This document shows positions 33,901-43,686 of a DNA stretch of 64,000 nt, piece by piece. Every line of letters begins with the position of its first letter. Position 1 is the first letter of the stretch. The translations under genes and the position numbers were made by a program. The notes beneath the pieces are model-generated. The model saw nothing but the letters and a program-made list of their open reading frames with translations. It was not told where the DNA came from and ran no database searches. Origin of the DNA: Tigriopus japonicus (Eukaryota > Arthropoda > Copepoda > Harpacticoida > Harpacticidae); contig CM021315.1 in the NCBI GenBank assembly GCA_010645155.1, forward strand, positions 4,167,221 to 4,231,220, given 5' to 3'.

Positions 33901-35033
33901 TGTTTTCTTCTTCCAGAAACATGCAGAGAAGTATGGTTGTCAACAAGTTCTTTGGCTCTTCGGTGCCGATCATGAGATCACAGAAGTGGGTGCTATGAAC
34001 ATCTTTGCCTTCTTTAACCACGGCAATGGCAAGAAGGAGCTGGTCACCCCTCCATTGGACCAAGGAATCATCTTGCCCGGTGTGACTCGAAGGAGCATCA
34101 TTGAGCTTGTGTCAGAATGGGGTGAATTCGAGGTGTCAGAGCGAAAAGTAACCATGAAAGAGGTGAGATGAGCTTCTTGAGCAACTTTGTTGAACCCAAC
34201 TATAAGATTGGACTGTTTTTATTAGGTTTTGGACGCCAATTCTAAAGGTCAACTCGTGGAAATGTTTGGTGCCGGAACAGCAGCTGTTGTGAGTCCGGTG
34301 GGAGGCATCTATTTCGATGGCAAGATGCAAAAAATTCCTGTCCCTGAGACTAGTCTAGCTCAAAGGTAAATATTTGCAAAGTTGTCACAACATAGAGTCC
34401 AAAAGCATGACAAAAGTAGCTATTGACAAATTATTTTATGTTCCTAATTAGAGAACGGAAAGAGTCAGTCAAAACCTGTACCCAAAAAAGATCAATTTGG
34501 GTCAAAATTATTACGTTTTTATTTTTTTCAAATCATTTTGCTCTCGGTTTTTTGGCCCGAAAATTTTGGTGTGAAAGCATGACTGTTTGTAAAGCTATTT
34601 TTCTAAAATCTGAATCCTGAATAACACCATCATTCAAGATGCTGATGCAAAAAAAAATCTTAATTGCATATTAGGAGGCCTAATGTTAATGTAAATGTTT
34701 TGATAAGAAAAGCAAAATGTATGGTGGACTCCAGTCCTTTTCAAGTCGTTTGGACCATCAATGAGCTTAATCGTCTTCCTTTTTCATAATTTACCAATAA
34801 AGTTTACTTAATAACCATGTACACGCATCTTGCATTTTCAAATGTTTTAATAAGGAGCTCTCTCTGTTTTCTCTTTGCGTCTCAGAATCATGGATAGCAT
34901 GTCGGATATTTACTACGGTCGTGTGAAACACAATTGGGCTATTGATGTTGAGGAGTGGAAAATTGACCGTAATCAACACCTTCAAGATTACGTCAATGCC
35001 GAGGAAAAGCTCAGACGAGTAGAGGCTGCCTAA
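30918..35033 (+). CDS. BCAT: Branched-chain amino acid aminotransferase, mitochondrial type (six exons)
   Basis: Exons 30918-31018, 31085-31438, 31500-31770, 33917-34162, 34226-34365 and 34886-35033 join in matching phases (2, 2, 0, 0, 2) to give 419 residues. The enzyme moves the amino group of leucine, isoleucine or valine to 2-oxoglutarate using PLP. Family landmarks: [45 protein letters not shown] with the expected PLP lysine at about K230, [18 protein letters not shown], and ITPPL-like [14 protein letters not shown]. The first 33 residues are basic and rich in Ser, Leu and Arg, fitting a mitochondrial presequence. The region [11 protein letters not shown] has no Cys pair where human BCATs have a redox CxxC. 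Intron 3 hosts a maT-like mariner on the opposite strand. Confidence 0.95.
32590..33874 (-). mobile_element. maT-like (DD37D) mariner element, copy 2, in BCAT intron 3
   Basis: A 1.29-kb element with TA on both sides (32588-32589 and 33875-33876). Its ends are perfect 25-bp inverted repeats starting CAGAGTGGCGACTTAGTATC, so it looks younger than copy 1. It lies antisense within the intron and leaves the BCAT splice sites untouched. Confidence 0.92.
32709..33728 (-). pseudogene. maT-like mariner transposase with in-frame TAG, copy 2
   Basis: The ATG at 33728 matches the start of copy 1 ([15 protein letters not shown]). Helix-turn-helix region, [11 protein letters not shown] linker, [16 protein letters not shown] and PDLNPCDY are intact, with DD37D spacing. 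TAG at 32889-32891 sits at the same codon as in copy 1, right after PDLNPCD plus one aromatic residue. The frame then continues 59 codons ([13 protein letters not shown] to GSHIE) and stops at 32709. No other stop or frameshift was seen across about 340 codons. Confidence 0.87.
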
Positions 35034-35412
35034 TTGGGATCTCTTCAAGATCAGACAGAAGCCGTTGGAACCAAAGACTTGCAACCTACCGACTCCTTAG
35101 ATCGCCATCATTATCATCATCATTACCGATACCACCGCCACAACAAAAGCACCACCTCGTTAACCCTCTCAAATAGAAATGACGAGCGATGCCTAAACTA
35201 GAAATAGTTGGGAGTGAAGTCATTGGAACGCGAGCCAACTCAAGACTCAGAGCTACTTCAATTGTTACTTCAATATGAACTCATTAATCCCATTGCCATT
35301 GTATTACTCTGCCTACTACAAACAAACTGCATCACGCATCCATTGATCACACAATACTCTGTATTTAGCCGTAAATCATCGCCCTCCTTGGGATATAAAA
35401 GAAGATACTTAG

Positions 35413-35418
35413 AATAAA
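35413..35418 (+). terminator. BCAT polyadenylation signal
   Basis: AATAAA about 380 bases past the BCAT stop, in the gap between the convergent BCAT and PCVGLC gene A. Confidence 0.6.
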
Positions 35419-35500
35419 GTATATTTAATTTTAAATACCACACATTGTAGAACAATTTCGTAAAAAAAGATCTAATTGAACAGATTAGTTTGACATCTCT

Positions 35501-37361
35501 TCACGGTTCAGACTCATAGGGATTCTCAATTCCTCGGGATTTAAAATAATAACAGAGTCCAACACATGGTTTCTCCGTTGTTTCGTTCTCATCATTCGTC
35601 TGAAAAAAAAACAAGGAATTTAGTTTCCTTTAATATCTAAATCGAATGCTTCTTCAAAGATTATGATAGAGCATTTAGCATTTAGAAAGGGAGATTAGAG
35701 CACAATTTTCTAATCGTGGCTTGCATGTTCAATGAAAATGTTGTCACAATTGATTGCATAATTTTTATGTCCATTAGGGAGAATCAGAAAAGTAATCTTG
35801 ACGTTCATTAGTCAGACTCAGAAAACCAGAAAAGTAATTTTACATACAATACAGTATTATGACCTATAGACTAAAAATATATCTCGTGGTCTCTTGAAAG
35901 AACTTTAAGGGATTATTGCGAAGACTTGCAAGAAAAATAAACCCTTTAATTGCGAGCGTAAATAATTTAGAACGTCTTTTTTAAATTCTTACATGTTTGC
36001 TATTTCTGGGAGACAGTTTTTTCCTCAATCATAGAAAACAAACAAAACGTTCAAGAAAATTTCATTGATTAGTTTGGCTTTGAGAACTTGATAGATACTC
36101 TTCTTTTATCACCCATTACTTCAATTTTTCGGATAAAACAATAATGCGATTTTGGTCCTTTTTTTCAATATTTTCCGAGCTCTGCTTATTGGCAAAAACA
36201 GCACTTATCCAATAAGTTTGATTTGTCATTTACATACAACAATAGTTATCGTCTTTAATCAACAAACTATTAAATGAGCCTCTCACCCAATCGTATCGAT
36301 ATGGTCCTTTCACATAAGAATCATCAAATCCCTTGACCTTCATGTAGTGACAGAGACCAATGCAAGGCCTCGATTTCCTCCTCAAAGACCACTGCAAAAA
36401 TTTCAAAAAAGAAATGAAAAAGCACTCTTAAATGCACAGTAAATCAAATTGCACGCAATACAATACCTTTCTCCAAACAGGGATTCCCGGATCCTCCACG
36501 ATTTCTTCTCCACTTCCACTCCCACTTCCAATATCTACCACTTCTTCCTGATGCTCACCATTGGCTAATTCCCGATAATACTTTAACTTTTCATAGTAGC
36601 AAAGACCCACACAAGGACGCTCTTTTCCCGTTCTCTCGAAGTAAGCTAAAGAATCATTAAGCATCTGAATCAAATCCGTTCTTAAGTCTACTCAGACAAG
36701 AAGCACTGAATATCTGGAGTGGGAGGCTAACGATGACAATAATGATATCCAGATGTATTATTTCAAGTGCGTTCTTCCGCAAACAAGACCTGGCTTGCAT
36801 TCAGTAGACTGCATATTTCAAATTTCAGCCCAATCGAATGCCGGAGTGAAAAGTTATGCCTTCTCAAACTTATGTACTAAAGAGAGCATAGAATGAATGA
36901 ACTCGCCCTTTTGTGGTAAAACGATTACCACAAAAGGGCTAGTTCATTCATTCTCGGTAGGATTTGCACTGAACATTGAGTGAGCATAACTTTTGTCTCC
37001 GACGTTCGATTGAGCTGAAAATTGAAATACGTATTCTTGTCAACATCGGCAAGGTCTCATTTGCAAAAGAACGTAATTGAATTGTTCTTACTGGAAATCA
37101 TGTTTCCTCTCGTTAGCCTCCCAGTCCAAAGAAATTTAGTGGTTCTTGACTAGGATTAGTACCTTGATCGTCTTCATCGTAATAGTCAAAGTCATTGGTC
37201 ACTCCTCCATAGTTGAAGCCACGATTGTTCCACGGTTTACTGGATGACTTGATGCTAAACCGTGAACCAAATCCTCTGGCCATCATTTTAGCCTGAGCAT
37301 CCTCTACCAAGAAATTGGAGAGAACTGAAACCACCGCCACAACAACCAAGAATACCCTCAT
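35501..37361 (-). CDS. Secreted protein with three PC[VI]GLC modules (gene A)
   Basis: Four minus-strand exons, 37163-37361, 36467-36690, 36287-36391 and 35501-35599, join in phases 1, 0 and 0 with GT-AG introns to give 208 residues. I do not recognise the family. Residues 1-24 are a clear signal peptide (MRVFLVVVAVVSVLSNFL, AQA cleavage). Then come SSKPWNNRGFNYGG, an acidic Tyr/Asp stretch, and three modules, one per exon: RPCVGLCYYEKLK, RPCIGLCHYMKVKG and KPCVGLCYYFKSRG, each with a C-x3-C pair. Basic sites (WRK, LRRK) stand between the first two modules. It is paralogous to gene B, sharing KPW, the phase-1 intron and the ending GIENPYE. Likely an extracellular peptide or prohormone; function unknown. 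Intron 1 is filled by a foldback element. Confidence 0.8.
36721..37122. mobile_element. Foldback/MITE element within gene A intron 1
   Basis: Ends GGGAGGCTAACGA and TCGTTAGCCTCCC are inverted copies. The arms stay related inward (CGATTGGGCTGAAATTTGAAAT against CGATTGAGCTGAAAATTGAAAT), and the centre is a near-perfect hairpin at 36892-36955 with arms GAATGAATGAACTCGCCCTT and its inverse around AACGAT. AGT flanks both ends, a possible 3-bp target duplication. It takes up most of the 472-bp intron. A related half-element lies at 54878-55060. Confidence 0.7.
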
Positions 37362-38859
37362 AGCTTGTAACTGGTTCACATGGGAAATCCAAACAACTGG
37401 AATGGGCTGAAAATGTGAACAAGGTATGTATGTAAATATTTGGAATAATGATGTTCAACTATTGCCCAGAACAAGAGGAATAAATTGGTTAGACGGTGAA
37501 TACTATCATGCCTCTACTAAATTCCTTAAAAAAAAGAAGAAAAAAAACGGTCGTTATGGTACATTTTCTAATTTATATTAGGCTCGGATTTTGTTGTCTT
37601 TGAGGTATATTAAATTGGGTAGCAAAGAGTGCTCAGGTGAAAAAATCAATTCAATTTTCGTAATCCCATTTTTTACATTAAAAATGGGTCCAATTTTTAC
37701 TCCCGCGAAATCCATTAAGTTTGTGCAAGATCTACTTTTATTTCGTCAACGGAAAATCTCATTCCAAATGTTAGACCAAGATTTTGAAGACTACAACTGT
37801 AATTTTCGCGTGGGTAGATAACAAAAATAGGGTTCTGTTTTGATTACTAGTTGTAGTTACTTATCCAAAGAGTCAATTTTTTAAACAATGATACAAGTTA
37901 TTATTTTTATTTTTTCTCAAATAAAATGTACCTGCAATTTGTTACAGAGAAAGCAAGATATTTCTACGCTTAAAGGAAAACCATTTGGAATATTAATATG
38001 TTTACTAGTTTGAAACGAGATTGCTAGAAGTTACCGGATTTGGAAAATCTACCTGAAAATTGAAGGATTTGAATTTGTTATTATGGAAAAATTTGAAATT
38101 GTGACATTGTGAAAAATATAAGAGCTAACTCGCTCCAAAATTCTGAAGTGAAAGTTTTCGATATTCAACTAAATTCTTAGGAAGCATATCTTGAAATGTG
38201 GAGAAATCAGCACGTTACCATCAAAAATGCCGAGCTATATGTGCTTTTTTTAAGATGCAGGGTTTTGTGTGTAAAATATCCTTTGCAGTCGTACGTGACT
38301 TATTGCGCTTTCATCTATGTCAAATATTTTCTGTGGTATCAAAAATCTGGCAATAATCTTATTATCCTAACTGATTTGAACTCGACTCATGTAAAAGTAT
38401 AAACAAACAACGTTTCAGACAATTTCGTTTCCGAGAATCCTCTAAGTCTTCAAAATACCATAAGTTTTTCCCCCAACTCAAGAGCAAAGTCTTGAGCAAA
38501 CAACATCCAAACATCACGAATGAATGACTGGTTCAAACGTATCTGTACCAAGAATCAACTCAAGCCTTCTAATGGACTTTTTCCCCCAAACAACTTGTTT
38601 TGTGGCCTTTGTTTGTATTGTCAGAAGAATACAGGTCTTACTCGTTACATTTCAATTGGCCACTTGGCAATGGGTCTAAAAATATTATACAAACATCAAT
38701 TCACACATCAATTTCAGTTCAATTTTCTAAAGGATCCTCGAGCTCTTTTGACCCATCATCTCATTTTGTAAACGCCAAAGAACTTCGTTGAACTAGACAA
38801 TAAAACGCAATTGTGAGCCTCTCAACAAGCAGGAAATACATTGAACTTGATGCAATTTG

Positions 38860-39192
38860 TCAACATTTTCCAATTGACTTCAAATATTGGACATCCATGT
38901 CAAAATTAATGATGGAAAAACACAAGTGAGGAGGAAGAGGCTTTGGAAGTGGAGCCTTTAATGTGAAATTTATCGTAAGGCTTTGTGCAGTAAAGAGGAA
39001 ACGCTCGTTGACTTTACTGGGATTATCCTTTTTCCTTTGCTGTTCCAAGGGGTCCAAAATATCTATCCAATCAACAATGTTGTGGAACGCTGTCGACTGC
39101 AGACATTTTAAGGACTGCTCTGTGACCCATGAACGAATTTCTTTTTCTTGATCTGACACTTTTCTTGGGCCTTTAGAGGCCGTTTCGGTCAT
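38860..39192 (-). CDS. Coding-like orphan frame, 110 residues
   Basis: ATG at 39192 to TGA at 38860. The start MTETASKGPRKVSDQEKEIR, the middle LQSTAFHNIVDWIDILDP and the end INFDMDVQYLKSIGKC look like a real globular protein in composition (mixed charged and hydrophobic, no low complexity), unlike surrounding chance frames. No signal peptide, membrane segment or known motif was recognised. It may be a single-exon gene, one exon of a larger gene, or a retrocopy. There is no clear acceptor just before the ATG. Confidence 0.45.
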   Translation of the reverse strand: MTETASKGPRKVSDQEKEIRSWVTEQSLKCLQSTAFHNIVDWIDILDPLEQQRKKDNPSKVNERFLFTAQSLTINFTLKAPLPKPLPPHLCFSIINFDMDVQYLKSIGKC

Positions 39193-40950
39193 TTTGTCCA
39201 ATGAAGCTTACCGCAAAGGACCAAACTACACAATAGGATAATTTTTTTTTCGCAAAGCCGCCACTCTCTTTGCCTTTGATCCTATTTCAAAGATATTGTT
39301 GGTAACGTACGTTTATTTTAGTAGGCAAACAAATATCTTAGAGACCCGTAGATAATTACTACCTGTAAATCTCGCGTCCCCGCTATGATGATAATTTCAA
39401 AAGGTAATGTTGTCTTTTCTATTGACTATGAAGGCATCCTTATGATGAGATGGTGTTTAAATTTAAGATTGAATGACACATAACATGATCTATCGAAAAA
39501 GAGACCCTCACGCTTAAAAAGAATGATTTCGATGCGCCTCCCTATGTTTCATAAAAACATTATCTTATACGGTTTTTTACACAAACGGATTTTGACAATA
39601 AGTCGATGAACTTATCTCGTTAATCTCTTTAAATCGTAAATGAACAGAGGCTTTTTTGCTTCGAGTGTGATGCAAATTCAATGTCACTTGTCAAACACGC
39701 AAGGATTATTCTGATAAATAGCAAATAATCCTGAAACTTGCCATTTTCCGGGTCCATTATAATCCGTTTGGATCTACTACAACATTTTGCAAACGCTTTC
39801 GAGATAGTAGCTGAAAAGAACTAATTTACAAAGGGTGTCATCCAAGTTGAAGTTAAGGCAGTCCTACTTTTAACAGGATGCACGATTGGGCGCACGTTTT
39901 AGAGCACCTATTATTTGTTTTTAACGTCACTAATCTGTGTTTCAAGAGACATATTTATGTTTGTCCGATGTTTATACAATAAACGCGATAAATCTAGTCA
40001 ATAGTTGATGTTTTAAAGTGCAAGTAGCGTATTTTTGTTTGTTGACCCAACGTTAATATTTGAATTGCCTCAGGTCGCTCACAGTTCCTGAGGTCAGATA
40101 TTTTAAGTATTTAGTGTCATTTTTTGAGGTGGAAAGCCATTACTTTTTCAACTGCAAATCAATTCATCAAGATTTGAAAGAGCACTTTAATAACAGCAGC
40201 AATGAAAACTTGGAAAATACAGACTTAGAAAAATGTTTTGGTTTTCCTAAGTATTGACGTTAATCTACGACAAAGAAAAAAGTTTGCGTCTTTTTCTTAT
40301 CGAAAAGTAGAAACAGGGATACCGACAATTGTTAGGAAGTTCCTAAAAGGTGTTTATATAAGGTGATTTGTGCATCCACATACCTGAGAAGTTTGTTTGC
40401 AATACAAGAATATGACTTTTGTGATCTATTATGATTGCCTTCGCGAAATGAAGTTCACACTTTAATGGCCCGTTTACAACTGATTGAACTTCCGCTAAAA
40501 GTTGTTTCCTCTTTGAAAGAGGCCACTCATGTCAAAAAGACGGAGAATTCTCCCATTCATATGATTGGATGAGCATGATGAGGATGGACAGTAATCATTT
40601 TGATAAATAAATCCTTGGACAACAACTGGAGCCTTTTTTGTATGACACGTGACTTGGTGTATACGTAGATTTATCCTTCGTACTCTAGTTTGAACTAGTA
40701 CGTATTATCAGTTGGTATTTAATGTTTACTTGCGTACTATAAGTACACACCCACACGTATTTAAATTAAGGCAAGTGCTTTGAAAATTGGCTACGAGAGC
40801 TACAGGGTGATTCATTTGCAACGAAACAAAAACGCTGTCTGAACTTGGACTCAAAATAAATTAATGAAAATGTACGAAAAAATACATCAACATAAACTTG
40901 TTTTAGAGTCTTAAATCAGTACCCAATTTCAATCCCAATTAACCTTGATC

Positions 40951-41258
40951 AAAATTTCAGCTGATTCCACAAAATAAGCGCCTCTTGCGGTCAGATTCAG
41001 ACATAGTTGCCAGCTAGAGACCGGGTTTTAATGCCACCTTTGGAAAAACTGTGGTGAAATAGGTTTTTCCTTAGATGCTTACATTTCTTTGCAATGGCAT
41101 TATGATATCAAACTTCAACATTTCGGAGAAATGTTGATGTCAAGAAAATCTCTAACGGTTTGCCAATGAGTGGCATTAAAACACACTCGCTAGCTGGCAA
41201 CTATGACTCAATCTGACCGCAAGAGGTGCTTATTTTGTGGAGCCAGCTGAAATTTTGT
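40951..41258. repeat. Foldback element, arms about 90 bp
   Basis: The stretch AAAATTTCAGCTGATTCCAC onward (40951-41035) recurs inverted at about 41170-41258 (GTGGAGCCAGCTGAAATTTT); both include CGCCTCTTGCGGTCAGATT or its inverse and GTTGCCAGCTAG. The middle has a small hairpin, CAACATTTCGGAGAAATGTTG. No coding content. Confidence 0.65.
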
Positions 41259-41668
41259 GCAGGGTTCATTCAAAGAGAGTTTCTTTCTCTTTGAAATACC
41301 CGGAAAGATTAGAAAATTGCCGTTGAATTGGGTGAACAATTGCCTTTTGAAGCTTTGGTTGTCAGGGTTTCCTCTTAGATCTTGATTTTTGTCGCATTCA
41401 AGTTTCGTGTCAAACAAGACGTGTTTTGAAAAGGTTAATGAGGGCATAAATTCAAAAGACGTCAAAGCTAAATAAACAATATTAAAGGCAATGTGAATTG
41501 ATACCTTTTTTTCAATGAGCCACACTTTGATTGTACAAAAATTATAATGACAAAGCCCTCCTATTGTTTAATCATCTTTTGAAAGGGAGTGAGGAATTGA
41601 CCCCAACAACGTGCCATGTTGCGTTTCAAATTCTAAGGTCGTGAAGAAAAAAAATTGATTGTCTTGAT

Positions 41669-41954
41669 CAGGGGTTCTCAACCTTTTTCCGGGGANNNNN
41701 NNNNNNNNNNNNNNNNNNNNNNNNNNNNNNNNNNNNNNNNNNNNNNNNNNNNNNNNNNNNNNNNNNNNNNNNNNNNNNNNNNNNNNNNNNNNNNNNNNAC
41801 TTTTGTATTTGTCAAAATACGTGAAGAAGAGAAAAACATGCAATATTGGTCGAAAACCCCCAAGTTTTTTCCAATTTTTCCGGACACAAATTTACCCAAC
41901 AGAAAGTCAAATTTACCCAATTTTGGGTAAATAACCATAGGTTGAGAACCCCTG
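41669..41954. mobile_element. Nonautonomous hAT-type element interrupted by an assembly gap
   Basis: Ends CAGGGGTTCTCAACCT and AGGTTGAGAACCCCTG are perfect inverted copies, a classic hAT terminus. Flanking 8-mers GTCTTGAT (41661-41668) and GTCTTAAT (41955-41962) agree at seven of eight positions. The interior includes 103 unknown bases. Confidence 0.8.
41696..41798. other. Assembly gap (103 N)
   Basis: A run of unknown bases inside the hAT-type element; the true length may differ. Confidence 0.99.
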
Positions 41955-42153
41955 GTCTTAATGGTCATTTGAGTCACTGATGCCAATTCAGACCCTATCA
42001 GCCTGAGAATCAATAGGTCGTTTTCGAGTCTGCGAGCCTAAAGACGAAGATGAAACTTCCAAATGAAAGGGCTTATGATGAGAGCGTCAACTTATTTGGT
42101 AGTTGTTGTTTTTGTTGGTTTTGCCAGTTTGTCCATTTTTGTTCCAATAAGAC

Positions 42154-42487
42154 TAGTGATGGACCGAAAACGCTTTCAGCCGAAATTTCGGCCGAAATTT
42201 CGGTTTCGGTTTCGGTTATGCCTACCGAAACCGAAAGCAGACAAGCACTATGTAAAATGGAGTTTGACAACAAAATAAAAGAAAAATTGGTCCAAAAACC
42301 TCTGAAATTTAAGTTTTCCGATTTTTCAAAATTTGCGACTACCCAACATCGAACACATGAGCATTCTAATTTTTAAGGCAGATTTTGCATTTGAACAATT
42401 TTGTAATCAGCTGCTTTCGGTTTCGGTTAAGCCCTCTTTCGGCCGAAACTTTCGGTTTCGGTTATGAGCCCTTTCGGTCCATCACTA
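42154..42487. mobile_element. Nonautonomous hAT-type element with TTTCGG motifs
   Basis: Inverted ends TAGTGATGGACCGAAA and TTTCGGTCCATCACTA are flanked by an exact 8-bp duplication AATAAGAC (42146-42153 and 42488-42495). Both subterminal regions are packed with TTTCGG and its inverse CCGAAA. A truncated relative lies at about 42978-43247. Confidence 0.85.
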
Positions 42488-42977
42488 AATAAGACATGCA
42501 CAAAGGTTGCTTAAGTAAGCGTTTTAAATCATACCGTTAGCGGTAAAACAGGGCTGTTGGCTATGATGAATTGCTTGGCTCATTTTGCCAAATTCAAGTC
42601 ATTTTTCCATTTATGCAGACATGAAAAGATTCTAGGTCCTTGGAAACGATTTATTTTTATTATTAAATACCTCTGATTAAACCTGGTTGTTAATAGGCTC
42701 AGTTTGTTGGCTAAAACTAAGACACAAACAGCCATAAATTACCAAAAACAAACCCTTAAATATATTTCACAAACAGTAATGTGAAAACATTATAAAATAT
42801 TGGCATAATTCTTCAGAATCCAGAGAACAAACCAGCATCTTTTAATTATTGTTTGGATTAATTTTAAGTCCTGTTTTTGCAGGCTTGTGTAACTGCTTTT
42901 TTATTCAATAGCCATGAAAATGAATTTGCAAATAAATTATTGACCCAATTCTAGCCAAGATATCTTTACGTGAAATG

Positions 42978-43247
42978 TGAAAGCAGACAGGCACTATAAA
43001 GGATAGAGTTTGAAAACAAAATCGTAAAATTTTCGTCCAAAACCCCCTGAAATTTAAGTTTCCCGATTTTTCAAAATTTGCGAGTACCCAACATCGAACA
43101 CATTAGCAATTTGATTTTTAAGGTGTATTTTGGATTTACACAATTTTCTAGTCAGCTGCTTTCGGTTTCGGTTTCGGTTAAGCCCTTTTTCGGCCGAAAC
43201 TTTCGGTTTCGGTTATGAGCCCTTTCCGTCCATCACTACATTTCATG
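42978..43247. mobile_element. 5'-truncated relative of the TTTCGG hAT-type element
   Basis: From GAAAGCAGACAGGCACTATAAA it matches the interior of the 42154 element, and it ends with the same terminus (CCATCACTA at about 43238). The left terminus is missing. It differs at many scattered positions, so the two insertions are not very recent copies of each other. Confidence 0.7.
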
Positions 43248-43450
43248 CTCACAGAACCACATGAGAATTGTGCAGTTTGCAGAATGATGCTTTATTACTT
43301 AATGATTTTTGAACAATATTGAAAGTCATGTTGTATGTAATGTATGAATAATATGTATGTAGAATCGAAACGGTTAATCACGAAGTACGAGCAACACCAA
43401 AGCTCTTGGATTAGCAATCCATCCAAGACTTTCTTGTGGGTGAAATGTCA

Positions 43451-43521
43451 ACCACTGATCTTGTTGTTGTTGTTGTTGTTCTTCTTCTTGTTGTGGTTGC
43501 TGTTGTTGCTGTTGTTCTTGT
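43451..43521. repeat. GTT/CTT-type microsatellite
   Basis: Imperfect triplet repeat (TTG, CTT, TGC runs). It gives a leucine-rich chance frame on the plus strand. Confidence 0.8.
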
Positions 43522-43686
43522 GGTTTGCTGACATTACTTTGAAAGCCAATTCTCCGGACGACCCACCTTAAGATTATTTTGAGTTCACTTTAAACGACAT
43601 CAAAGACACGGAACATCGAGAAAAAAAGGGTTCAGAAATAACAATGCACGAAGTGGGAATATCAGGTCCACAGTTGGATGTTGGTT

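Larger units (their letters stand above)
37380..41668. other. Spacer between gene A and gene B, left half
   Basis: AT-rich sequence. It contains one coding-like orphan frame (38860-39192) and a foldback element (40951-41258). An acceptor-like cattttcag ends at about 37406 on the minus strand, 45 bases before the gene A ATG, so gene A may have a spliced leader. Otherwise I see nothing. Confidence 0.4.

Noticed and set aside
38520..38771. Frame with FCGLCLYCQKN, reminiscent of the PCVGLC module
   Set aside because: Opposite strand to the family, lacks the Pro and the spacing, and has no splice context.
43344..43571. Leucine-rich frame that looks like a membrane segment
   Set aside because: Produced by a GTT/CTT microsatellite.
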